Positions 1-7,339 of a DNA stretch of 8,804 bases are shown here, in pieces (position 1 is the first letter of the stretch; every line of letters starts with the position of its first letter). Source of the DNA: an uncultured Bacteroidales bacterium. Its GTDB lineage: Bacteria > Bacteroidota > Bacteroidia > Bacteroidales > Paludibacteraceae. The stretch spans positions 1 through 8,804 of the forward strand of contig CALEPS010000136.1 of assembly GCA_937910305.1 (NCBI GenBank). Direction: 5' to 3'. Made by a program: the position numbers and the translations under genes. The notes beneath the pieces are model-generated. The model saw nothing but the letters and a program-made list of their open reading frames with translations, was not told where the DNA came from and did not search any database.

Positions 1-1
1 G

Positions 2-700
2 TTTGTACACTCGATTGAGCCGGACGGCAGTTTTATCTACTACAAGGGCGACGAGAACCTGCGGGCGATAGCCGGGGAGGCACGCAAAGATATCACATGT
101 ATCCCGTACGACGCGTACGACGGCAAAGTAGAGATGCAGATTTTCGGCCGGCATAACATGCAGAACCTGCAGGCAGCCATGCTGGCATGCCATTGCATCG
201 GCGTAGCCCCTGAGGATTTCTACCGCGAGATCAGTACGTTTACCGGTGCCTCGAACCGTTTGGAGAAGATATGCGAGACGGCAGATAGCGTAGCCTACAA
301 AGACTTCGCCCATTCACCGAGCAAACTGAAAGCGACCATCAATGCCGTACGCGAACGGTATCCGGAGAAGAAACTGATTGCCTGCATGGAGTTGCATACC
401 TTCAGCAGCCTGATGGCGGAGTTTCTGCCGCAGTACAAAGGGTGCATGGCAGAAGCGGACGTGGCGTATGTCTATTTCAACCCGAAGGTAATCGAGCACA
501 AACGTCTGACGCCTATTAGCGCGGAAGAGGTACGTGAGGCATTCGGCACAAAAAATGTAGAGGTTTTCACGGAGAGTCTGGCGCTGCAACTCAGGCTACA
601 AAGTCTAGACTTTACCAACACCGCCCTGCTGATGATGTCCAGCGGCACTTTCGACGGGATCAACATAAAGGAATTTGCAAAACAATTAATCCATGGATAA
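2..700 (+). CDS. mpl: Mpl/MurC-family peptidoglycan Mur ligase, 3' part
   Basis: This is the C-terminal 232 residues of a Mur ligase; the frame is open from base 2 and the start lies upstream of the window. Visible family marks are FGRHNMQN (start of the ligase C-terminal region, the GxHNxxN motif), GASNRLE, DFAHSPSKLKAT (matching the D-x-A-H-x-P segment of Mpl/MurC) and ELHTFSSL. Mpl enzymes use ATP in the cytoplasm to join a recycled murein tripeptide to UDP-MurNAc; MurC adds L-Ala. The ASNRLE and DFAHSP segments look closer to the Mpl-like branch common in Bacteroidota than to MurC, but the N-terminal ATP-binding and substrate domains are missing, so the substrate is inferred. The stop overlaps the next gene's start by 8 nt, which implies translational coupling. 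Confidence 0.85.
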   Translation, partial: FVHSIEPDGSFIYYKGDENLRAIAGEARKDITCIPYDAYDGKVEMQIFGRHNMQNLQAAMLACHCIGVAPEDFYREISTFTGASNRLEKICETADSVAYKDFAHSPSKLKATINAVRERYPEKKLIACMELHTFSSLMAEFLPQYKGCMAEADVAYVYFNPKVIEHKRLTPISAEEVREAFGTKNVEVFTESLALQLRLQSLDFTNTALLMMSSGTFDGINIKEFAKQLIHG

Positions 701-1109
701 GCAAAAAAGACGCGACTACCTGTACATGCGCATGGCACGTACATGGGCGGAGAACAGTTACTGCGTGCGCCGCAAAGTAGGTGCACTGCTGGTAAAAGAC
801 CAAATGATCATCTCTGACGGCTACAACGGCACACCTTCGGGATTCGAGAATATCTGCGAGGACGAGAACAACGTATCCAAGCCGTACGTGCTGCACGCGG
901 AGGCGAACGCGCTGACGAAAGTAGCACGGTCCAACAACAGTTCAGACGGCGCAACGCTGTATGTGACGGCTTCGCCGTGTCTGGAGTGCTCGAAGCTGAT
1001 TATACAGAGCGGTATCAAAAGGGTCGTTTACGGCGAAGAATACAGGATTATGGACGGTGTGGAACTGCTGAAACGTGCAGGGATAGAAGTAGAGTTCCTG
1101 AAGGACTAA
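693..1109 (+). CDS. comEB: Deoxycytidylate (dCMP) deaminase family protein
   Basis: This is a complete 138-residue zinc-dependent deaminase of the ComEB/dCMP deaminase family, which converts dCMP to dUMP for thymidylate synthesis in the cytoplasm. The catalytic zinc site is complete: HAE at residues 68-70 (His68 ligand, Glu70 proton shuttle) and PCLEC at 95-99 (Cys96 and Cys99 ligands). The N-terminal segment RKVGALLV and the nucleotide-binding segment GYNGTPSGFENIC are also typical, and the length is normal for the bacterial enzymes. The ATG at 693 fits because it precedes the conserved DYLYMRMA helix; it overlaps the upstream ligase stop by 8 nt. Only 16 nt separate it from the next gene. 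A related cytidine or tRNA deaminase is less likely given the NGTPSG segment. Confidence 0.92.
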   Translation: MDKQKRRDYLYMRMARTWAENSYCVRRKVGALLVKDQMIISDGYNGTPSGFENICEDENNVSKPYVLHAEANALTKVARSNNSSDGATLYVTASPCLECSKLIIQSGIKRVVYGEEYRIMDGVELLKRAGIEVEFLKD

Positions 1110-1125
1110 AGCGAAAGGAAGAAAG

Positions 1126-3360
1126 ATGAAGAAATTTATTTTGCCCGTATTCGCTATCTGGGCTGTTATGCTGCTATCGGCAAGCGTCGCTTATGCGGAT
1201 GAGTGTAATGGTATCTCAGTCCCATACGTAAATGATTTCGAGAATGAGACTGTCGGTGTACAGCCGGCATGCTGGACATTCTCTAGCACCACAAGCATCG
1301 CAGGCAATGCTTCTTCGAAATATCTCTCTTTGAACGGCACAAGCGGAACTGCATATGCCATTACGCCACGTCTTTCCAAGCCGGCAAATGAAGTGATGAT
1401 TTCTTTCTATGAGCAGGAGCATACGCAATATGGTCCGAGATTGGGTGCGTATGGTCCATGCGTAATAGGCACTATTACGGATCCGTCGGATACCTCCACT
1501 TTTATGGCGTTGGATACTTTGCCTGCATCTCAGGAGAAATACCGCCGTGCAGAATATTTTCTATATAATGCGCCGTCAACGGATCATTATATCATGTTCC
1601 AATACAACGGATACAGCCCCTTCGGTTATGGTAATAGTTACTGCTATATAGATAGTGTACAAATCGATTCATTACCGACTTGTTTTCCTGTGAAGGATAT
1701 TCGTCTGGATACTGTATATGCGACCACGGCGGAGTTATCCTGGACGCCCGGAAAGGACGAACAGGCATGGGATGTGCTGGTATTAAGCGCAAAAGGTGAT
1801 ACGTTGTTTCATAATACGGTAACCGACAACCGCTGCACGGTTAGCGGTCTGACGCACAGGACACCTTATACTATAACCGCGTATGTGCGCGCTAATTGCG
1901 GCGACGGCGATTTAAGCCGTACGAGGCAAGCCACGTTCTCGTTTGAGACTCAAACAGATTGCGATTCCCCGATCGTGACGCTACCGTTTATAGAGAATTT
2001 CGAGAGTACCAGCGCCGACACCAGACAAATGCCCTCCTGCTGGAGAAAGATTTTGCGTCCGACAGCATATAGTATTTATCCGTATGTCTATTCCAGTTAT
2101 TCTTACTGCCACTCATGCGAAAACACGCTGTATATCAGCGGCAATAATTATGGTATATATACCATCCTGCCGGAGTTCTCGGAGGACGTCAACAAGTTAC
2201 AAATAAGCCTCTGGACCTGTAACTCGTTGGTCGATCCTACTCACGGCTCGTTCATCGTAGGCGCAATAAGTAATCCGAATGACTCAACGACCTTCTTCCC
2301 TATAGACACGCTCCCGCAAAGCACGGACTTCACCGAGCATCTGGTATATTTAGACCAAGTGCCGGCGGGCTATAAATATATTGCTATTCTCTACGACAGA
2401 TTTACATCCGGCTCTTCATGGTTAATGCCAACAGGTATGATAGACGATGTGACGGTGGACTATGCTCCCGGCTGTCTGGCTATAGAGGACATACAGTTAG
2501 ACTCGGTAGGTCCTAATAATGCTACATTCTCATGGATTCCCAAGCGGGCAAACCCTTACGGCTATGAGGTGACGGTTACTAATGAATATGACAATTCGGT
2601 TATGTTGTCCGATACGGTTTATATGCCTTCTGTTCAGATAAGCGGATTGGATTTTTCCAGCGAGTACAAGCTGAATGTCTCTGTGGCTACTATCTGCACG
2701 CCGGGAAACAGCGCTAAGCCATACGCAGAGAGTTTCTTTATCAAGACAGAGTGTAAGCCCATTGAATCGCTGTACAATGAGAGTTTCGAGCATTATGTGG
2801 CATATCCGTATAAAGCGGAGAAAGTAGCTACACCTGACTGCTGGAATGTGATAAACGCCAACAGCCTGTATTACTCGCAGCGGATCTATGTGACATCGGC
2901 TCCATCTTATGTTCATAACAGCAAGCAAAGCCTGCTCTTTGAGTTATCGGCATACTATCCCTCCTATGCCATTATGCCGGAGATGAACATTGATTTGAGC
3001 ACGCAGCAGATTTCGTTCTTCTATAAACTAACCGATACATATCGTCGCGGGGATTTGACGCTTGGTTATTTCCCGAAGGATAGTTTGGTGGATTCGGCTT
3101 TTGTAGCGCTCACCACTATGACGCCCGCATCACAATGGTACGGTCTGAAGAACTATCGTTTGGAGAGAGTACCGGCAGGTGCGCGTCTGGCATTCAAATA
3201 CTACAACCCGAATATGCCTAAAAACCAAATTAATTATTCCGGCATAGCGATAGACGATGTCACGATAGAGGATATCAATAACTGCCATCCGCCTTTGAGG
3301 GTTTTGGCAGACTCCGTTACCAGCCATTCCGTGCGGGTCCACTGGCAGCCGGAGTTTTAA
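1126..3360 (+). CDS. Exported multi-module adhesin-like protein, N-terminal part up to an in-frame stop
   Basis: This 744-residue ORF starts with a Sec signal peptide (MKK, hydrophobic stretch to about residue 20, likely cleavage after AYA at 22-24). Modules alternate. Jelly-roll, MAM/cleaved-adhesin-like units sit at about 32-183, 283-447 and 547-717; each opens with a (D/N/S)FE motif followed by a CW and closes with (I)DxVxxD. FN3-like units sit at about 186-277 and 450-543, and a third begins at about 720. Each FN3 unit has a TELSWTP-like strand and closes in a T-x-C motif. The ORF stops at TAA 3358-3360 in the third FN3 unit, just after HWQPEF. The same frame continues with matching domain sequence to 4212, so this is the front of a roughly 1,028-residue protein. 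It is probably a surface or secreted adhesin or binding protein; no catalytic residues are recognised. It appears more A/T-rich than the genes around it. Confidence 0.8.
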   Translation: MKKFILPVFAIWAVMLLSASVAYADECNGISVPYVNDFENETVGVQPACWTFSSTTSIAGNASSKYLSLNGTSGTAYAITPRLSKPANEVMISFYEQEHTQYGPRLGAYGPCVIGTITDPSDTSTFMALDTLPASQEKYRRAEYFLYNAPSTDHYIMFQYNGYSPFGYGNSYCYIDSVQIDSLPTCFPVKDIRLDTVYATTAELSWTPGKDEQAWDVLVLSAKGDTLFHNTVTDNRCTVSGLTHRTPYTITAYVRANCGDGDLSRTRQATFSFETQTDCDSPIVTLPFIENFESTSADTRQMPSCWRKILRPTAYSIYPYVYSSYSYCHSCENTLYISGNNYGIYTILPEFSEDVNKLQISLWTCNSLVDPTHGSFIVGAISNPNDSTTFFPIDTLPQSTDFTEHLVYLDQVPAGYKYIAILYDRFTSGSSWLMPTGMIDDVTVDYAPGCLAIEDIQLDSVGPNNATFSWIPKRANPYGYEVTVTNEYDNSVMLSDTVYMPSVQISGLDFSSEYKLNVSVATICTPGNSAKPYAESFFIKTECKPIESLYNESFEHYVAYPYKAEKVATPDCWNVINANSLYYSQRIYVTSAPSYVHNSKQSLLFELSAYYPSYAIMPEMNIDLSTQQISFFYKLTDTYRRGDLTLGYFPKDSLVDSAFVALTTMTPASQWYGLKNYRLERVPAGARLAFKYYNPNMPKNQINYSGIAIDDVTIEDINNCHPPLRVLADSVTSHSVRVHWQPEF
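3358..3360 (+). other. Premature in-frame TAA stop in the adhesin-like gene
   Basis: The codon sits in the middle of an FN3 repeat. Aligning the first FN3 unit (WTPGKDEQAW, residues 206-215, to DTLF) with the third (WQPEF*DNTH to DTLF) gives 23 positions in both with no gap, so the stop occupies an ordinary residue column. The frame is unchanged on both sides, which fits a single-base substitution (for example from GAA, CAA, AAA, TAT or TAC) rather than an indel. TAA is a normal stop elsewhere in the window (ligase, deaminase, asparaginase), so the code is not reassigned. Confidence 0.85.
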
Positions 3361-4212
3361 GATAACACGCATTTTAATGTGGTTATTTCGCAAGGAAAAG
3401 ACACGCTCTTCTACGCGGAGGAATATCCGGATACCTTGTGCGTGATAGACGGTCTCCAATATGCAAAATACTATTATCTGGACTGTCATATATCTACTGC
3501 GTGCAGCGACCGAACTTCCGATCCGCTCAAATCGCCTGTTTATTTTGTTACGGAGTGTGCGCCGTTTGCGATACCATACCAAGAGGATTTTGAGCACGCC
3601 AATACTACTTATGTTGCCGGAGAATTTCCTTACTGCTGGTTACACTGGGGCAACCGGCAGACAGGCTTGCGGGCTTGGGGCAATCCAACGAGTTATAGAA
3701 CACATTCGGGTGGAGGAATACTGGATTTATTTGCCGATTCCACCTCTTGGAGCATGGTAGCTTTGCCGGAGTTGGAGGCGAGTGTAGATACACTTGCTAT
3801 CTCGTTCTATTCGAAGAATTTTGGTCCGGAAGAAGGCGAGACCGGAATATTGGAGGTGGGTTACCTGCCGGATCCGGCGGATTCATCTACATTCGTTTCC
3901 GTTGCTTCCATCTCAGGTTATGAAGAATACACCCTCTCTACCGTTGATTTCCAGAACGCGCCGGAGGATGTACATATGATTGCATTCCGCTTTGACGGAG
4001 GAGATGAGACTAATGAAGTTTATATCGATGACATTACCGTAGAGAGCAATACCCGCAAGGAGGTAACGAAAATAGAAACCGTTGGGGATGGAGGGTCCTC
4101 CCAAGCCACCAAATTTATCCGTAACGGTCAACTCTTTATTCTCCGTGACGGACGAGTATATACGATCTTTGGCACAATAATTGAGGATTCGGAAAGAGAC
4201 AATAATCTATAA
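3361..4212 (+). pseudogene. Detached C-terminal part of the adhesin-like protein (FN3 end, fourth jelly-roll module, C-terminal motif)
   Basis: This is the in-frame continuation after the premature stop. Using whole-protein numbering, it completes the third FN3-like unit (to about 811, ending FVTEC), then holds a fourth jelly-roll unit (about 815-973, QEDFEH then YCW, closing in YIDDITVES). A tail follows with KFIRNGQLFILRDG and VYTIFG at about 996-1016. Short tails of this kind end many Bacteroidales surface proteins and may act in sorting; a type IX secretion role is inference. The first possible in-frame start is GTG at 3379, inside an FN3 strand, with no signal peptide, so a separate export-competent product is unlikely. 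The lack of further stops or frameshifts points to recent loss or an error. The ORF ends 4 nt before ctpA. Confidence 0.75.
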
Positions 4213-4216
4213 AAAT

Positions 4217-5866
4217 ATGAAGAAATACATTTTACCAACATTAACCGTGCTCGGCGTAGTATTAGGTATCATCATCGGCATGGCGTTGAGCCAGAAAGCG
4301 AACGCACAGCGGATTATTTATCAGAACGGCACATGGCAGTTGGAACAATCCAAAGTGGATCGTCTGCTGCAACTGATGCAAACAGCCTATGTGGACGAAC
4401 TGAATATAGACAGTATTACCGACGAGGCGATGACGGATCTGGTACACAAATTAGATCCGCATAGTTCGTATATCCCGAAGGAAGATCTGGAAATGGTGAA
4501 CTCTGAGTTAGCCGGTTCATTCTCGGGTATCGGAGTACAGTTCTCGATCCAGCAGGACACGGTACGTATCGTAGCTGTCATAGCCGGCGGTCCGAGCGAA
4601 GGCGTTGGTGTATTAGCCGGCGACAAACTGATTACCGTAGATGACAGCGTTTTCACGGGCAAAAAGATCAATAACGAGAAAGTGATGCGTACACTCCGCG
4701 GCGAGAAGGGCACCCAAGTAAAACTGGGTGTGCTTCGTTCCGGAATGAACGAGCCGCTCTATTTCACAGTCACAAGAGGCGATATACCAGTGACGAGCGT
4801 GGATGCGAAGTTCATCATTGAGCCAGAAGCCGAAGGTCAAAAGTCGAAAGACAAAATCGGATTTATCCGTGTTAACAAGTTCGGCGAGACGACGTATAAG
4901 GAGTTCATCTCCGCTTTAGCGGACCTGTATTCCAAAGGCGCGACGAGCTATATCGTGGATCTGCGCGAGAACAGCGGCGGTTATATGGAGCAGGCAATCC
5001 GCATGGCGAATGAGTTTCTGCATCGCGGTGACCTGATTGTATATTCAGAGGGTCGTGCTTATCCGCGATATGAGGCAAACGCTAACGGCAGCGGGCGATT
5101 CAAGGACGTGCCGCTGGTTGTGCTGATCGACAATTTCTCGGCTTCAGCGAGCGAGATCTTCGCCGGCGCAATGCAGGACAACGACCGCGCTACTATCGTA
5201 GGCCGGCGTTCGTTCGGAAAGGGTCTGGTACAACAGCAGATGCCTTTCGACGACGGCAGCGCCGTGCGACTGACCGTGGCGCGGTACTACACCCCTTCCG
5301 GCCGGTGCATCCAGAAGCCTTATATTTTGGGCGACCAGGAGGATTACGAGAAAGACCTGCTGGACCGGTTTGAACACGGTGAGTTCTATTCTGCCGATTC
5401 TATCCATTTTGCGGACACCACTATTTATTACACCAAAGGCGGACGCAAGATGTACGGCGGCGGCGGGATCATGCCGGATGTATTCGTAGGAAGAGACACA
5501 ACGCTCAATACGCCTTGGTACAACCGGTGTGTGAATCTGGCATACACGTACCAGTTCGCCTACCAATACACAGACCGACACCGCAAAGAGTTGAGCAAAT
5601 TCAAGGACTGGCAGAGTCTGGAGAAGTATCTGCTTAAACAGAATGTATTGCGTGAGTTTGTGAAGTTTGCAGAAGACAAGGGCGTGGAGCCGAACGAGGC
5701 GGAGATACAAAAATCGCGCCCGTTAATGACGCGACTTTTGAATGCCTATATCGTGCGCAATATCTTAGGAGACGAAGGATTCTTCCCTCTCTTTGAGCGC
5801 GACGACGAGATCACTAAAGCTGCTGTAGAGCAGCTAACACGAAGCGATAGAACTTCTGCACAGTAG
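4217..5866 (+). CDS. ctpA: C-terminal processing peptidase, S41 family (PDZ protease)
   Basis: This 549-residue envelope serine protease trims or degrades exported proteins from their C-terminal ends. The order is: signal peptide or anchor (MKKYILP, hydrophobic to about residue 24, possible cleavage after ANA at 28-30); N-terminal helices; PDZ domain at about 100-188 opening with SGIGVQF; S41 core with DLRENSGG at 248-255. The Ser/Lys dyad is visible: Ser310 in NFSASASE and Lys335 in SFGKGLVQ, with the conserved Gln339, at the usual spacing. A helical extension follows at about 430-549, common in Bacteroidota members. The ATG at 4217 is preferred over an in-frame ATG at 4181 because it opens directly into the signal peptide and avoids overlapping the upstream ORF. 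The last 17 codons are antisense to the pepD end. A nonsense codon upstream in the same transcript could be polar on it. Confidence 0.93.
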   Translation: MKKYILPTLTVLGVVLGIIIGMALSQKANAQRIIYQNGTWQLEQSKVDRLLQLMQTAYVDELNIDSITDEAMTDLVHKLDPHSSYIPKEDLEMVNSELAGSFSGIGVQFSIQQDTVRIVAVIAGGPSEGVGVLAGDKLITVDDSVFTGKKINNEKVMRTLRGEKGTQVKLGVLRSGMNEPLYFTVTRGDIPVTSVDAKFIIEPEAEGQKSKDKIGFIRVNKFGETTYKEFISALADLYSKGATSYIVDLRENSGGYMEQAIRMANEFLHRGDLIVYSEGRAYPRYEANANGSGRFKDVPLVVLIDNFSASASEIFAGAMQDNDRATIVGRRSFGKGLVQQQMPFDDGSAVRLTVARYYTPSGRCIQKPYILGDQEDYEKDLLDRFEHGEFYSADSIHFADTTIYYTKGGRKMYGGGGIMPDVFVGRDTTLNTPWYNRCVNLAYTYQFAYQYTDRHRKELSKFKDWQSLEKYLLKQNVLREFVKFAEDKGVEPNEAEIQKSRPLMTRLLNAYIVRNILGDEGFFPLFERDDEITKAAVEQLTRSDRTSAQ

Positions 5867-7301
5867 CGATATTCACACGCTCATCGGGGGAATGGGGATG
5901 CTCAATGGTAGGACCGAAAGAGATCATCTCCATTCCTTCGTATTTAGCCCCTATGATACCACATTCGAGTCCGGCGTGAATAATGATAACACGCGGCTCG
6001 GAGCCAAACTCCTTCTCGTAGGTATCCTTCATCGTAGCAAGGAGACGGCTCTTGAGGTTGGGTTTCCAGCCGGGGTATGATCCGCTGAACTGTACGTCTG
6101 CGCCTGCAATGGAGAAAGCGGACTGGATGACGGATGCCAGTTCTTCCTTTCGGCTCTCCACGGACGAGCGGGTGAGACAGCAAACCTCAACGACATGTAC
6201 CATTTGGTCATTTACCATTTTGGTATTTGTAGAGATCATCGCGAGGTTGTTGGAAGTCTCCACGATGTCCGGTGCTTCAGGGATTACACGGTAAACGCCG
6301 TGCGGACAGAGAGTGATAGCGTGAATAAGGAAGTCCTGTACATCCTCGGGCATTTCGGTCTTCGGACATTCCACTTCGTGAGCCGTAAAATGCAGGTCCG
6401 TCTCAATACCGTCATATTCGCGCAGCCAAAGGTCTTCATAACGATCTACCAGATCCTGTACGTCCTGATAGCTGTCAGCCGGGATTGTGATAACGGCAGA
6501 CGCCTCACGCGGGATTGCATTACGGAGCGATCCTCCTTCCACACATGCCAGCCGCGCCTCATAGTCAGCCACCGCCTCTTTGAGAAAACGGAAGAGCAGT
6601 TTGATAGCATTCGCGCGCTGAAGATGGATGTCGCATCCAGAGTGTCCTCCCTTGCAACCCTTGACTTCTACTTTCAGAGCGATGTCCCCTTCTTCGGTCT
6701 CCACTTCCTGATAGGAGAAAGTAGCGGTAGTGTCAATTCCTCCGGCGCATCCTACATAGAGTTCGCCTTCCGTCTCCGAATCCAGGTTCAGCAGGTATTT
6801 GCCTTTGAGCCATCCCGGTTGGAGGGCATTGGCACCGTACATTCCTGTCTCTTCATCAATCGTGAAGAACGCCTCCAACGGCGGGTGAACGACCGACTTG
6901 TCTGCAAGGATAGCCATCGCAGTAGCCACCCCTATACCGTTATCTGCACCAAGTGTAGTACCGTCTGCAGTCACCCATTCCCCATTCTCCTCTACATATG
7001 CCTGGATAGCATCTTTCTCGAAATCAAAGACCTTGTCGCTGTTCTTTTGCGGCACCATATCCATGTGTCCCTGGAGGATTACACCGGGATGGTTCTCCAT
7101 TCCCGGCGAGGCCGGTTTACGGATAAGGACATTGCCGATTTCGTCCTGAAGGGTCTCCAGACCAAGCGACTTACCGTAGTTAACAAGAAAATCCGCTATC
7201 TCTTTGCGTTTGCCGCTGGGACGCGGGATTTGGGTAAGGCTGTGGAAGCAGTTCCACAAACCTTGAGGCTGTAAGCCATTTACCATTTTTTCATTTGCCA
7301 T
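5814..7301 (-). CDS. pepD: Aminoacyl-histidine dipeptidase (peptidase D, M20 family)
   Basis: This 495-residue cytosolic di-zinc dipeptidase (M20C) hydrolyses Xaa-His and other dipeptides. The metal and catalytic residues are in place: QGHMD (His79, Asp81), GADNG (Asp120, bridging), DEETG (Glu150 general base, Glu151 ligand), NLDSE (Asp174) and the C-terminal HSPDE (His470). The lid/dimerisation region contains GGHSG (218-222) and NAIPREA. Length matches the family at about 485-500. The conserved part begins near LQPQGLW, so either Met1 (7301) or Met6 (7286) could be the start; both lie in a 15-bp tandem repeat. It follows ansA by 38 nt and probably shares its promoter. Its last 53 nt overlap the 3' end of ctpA on the opposite strand. 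Confidence 0.95.
   Translation of the reverse strand: MANEKMVNGLQPQGLWNCFHSLTQIPRPSGKRKEIADFLVNYGKSLGLETLQDEIGNVLIRKPASPGMENHPGVILQGHMDMVPQKNSDKVFDFEKDAIQAYVEENGEWVTADGTTLGADNGIGVATAMAILADKSVVHPPLEAFFTIDEETGMYGANALQPGWLKGKYLLNLDSETEGELYVGCAGGIDTTATFSYQEVETEEGDIALKVEVKGCKGGHSGCDIHLQRANAIKLLFRFLKEAVADYEARLACVEGGSLRNAIPREASAVITIPADSYQDVQDLVDRYEDLWLREYDGIETDLHFTAHEVECPKTEMPEDVQDFLIHAITLCPHGVYRVIPEAPDIVETSNNLAMISTNTKMVNDQMVHVVEVCCLTRSSVESRKEELASVIQSAFSIAGADVQFSGSYPGWKPNLKSRLLATMKDTYEKEFGSEPRVIIIHAGLECGIIGAKYEGMEMISFGPTIEHPHSPDERVNIATVQKFYRFVLAALQQL
5818..5835. repeat. Perfect 7-bp inverted repeat in the ctpA/pepD convergent overlap
   Basis: AGCTGCT (5818-5824) and AGCAGCT (5829-5835) form a perfect stem around a 4-nt loop, GTAG. 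It lies inside both coding regions, just before the pepD stop on the minus strand and 29 nt before the ctpA stop codon on the plus strand. There is no T-run on either side, so it is not a standard intrinsic terminator. It could still end or protect both transcripts, or simply reflect the codons for AAVEQL and AALQQL. Confidence 0.4.
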
Positions 7302-7311
7302 TTTTTCATTT
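7275..7311 (-). repeat. Tandem 15-bp repeat spanning the pepD start
   Basis: Read on the minus strand, AAATGAAAAAATGGC (7311-7297) is followed directly by AAATGAAAAAATGGT (7296-7282) and a partial third copy AAATGGC (7281-7275). The two full copies differ only in the last base. The period is five codons, so gain or loss of a unit keeps the reading frame. Each unit carries two ATG triplets, so the repeat multiplies possible starts for pepD. Confidence 0.8.
7280..7309 (-). other. Nine-codon ORF overlapping the pepD start, out of frame
   Basis: The ATG at 7309 opens a short frame encoding MKKWQMKKW and ends in TAA at 7282-7280, after both candidate pepD starts (7301 and 7286). It is created by the tandem repeat. 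It could compete with or couple to pepD initiation, but no evidence of translation can be read from the sequence and it may be accidental. Confidence 0.2.
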
Positions 7312-7319
7312 ATTTTAAT

Positions 7320-7335
7320 CCGCCAGAGTTGGCAG
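7320..7335 (-). other. Short stem-loop between ansA and pepD
   Basis: In the minus-strand RNA, CUGCCA (7335-7330) can pair with UGGCGG (7325-7320) across a 4-nt loop. That gives six pairs, one of them a G-U wobble. The following bases are A-rich rather than U-rich, so it should not terminate transcription. It may be a processing or stability element, or chance. Confidence 0.25.
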
Positions 7336-7339
7336 ATGG

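Noticed and set aside
3358..3360. Stop codon reassignment of TAA
   Set aside because: TAA ends the ligase, deaminase and asparaginase genes at sensible positions, so the standard code applies.
3379..4212. Independent gene starting at GTG 3379
   Set aside because: The start would fall within an FN3 strand, with no signal peptide and no spacing signal; the same frame upstream continues the previous ORF, so it is a fragment.
4181..4216. Longer CtpA starting at ATG 4181
   Set aside because: The extra 12 residues are charged, precede a normal MKK signal peptide, and overlap the upstream ORF end.
1126..4240. Similar first seven codons of the adhesin-like gene and ctpA (MKKFILP and MKKYILP, 17 of 21 bases the same)
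   Set aside because: Signal peptides often begin this way and the similarity ends right after, so duplication is not supported.
5144..5710. 188-codon open frame on the minus strand opposite ctpA
   Set aside because: It lies inside the catalytic core and tail of ctpA and shows no domain; a shadow frame.
6190..6235. A stretch in pepD resembling the start repeat (MVN codons in both)
   Set aside because: The match is short and not a continuing repeat; it follows from the local residues KMVNDQMV.
6195..7274. 359-codon open frame on the plus strand opposite pepD
   Set aside because: It lies wholly within pepD, has no recognisable domain, and pepD has all its catalytic motifs. It is a shadow of pepD codon use.
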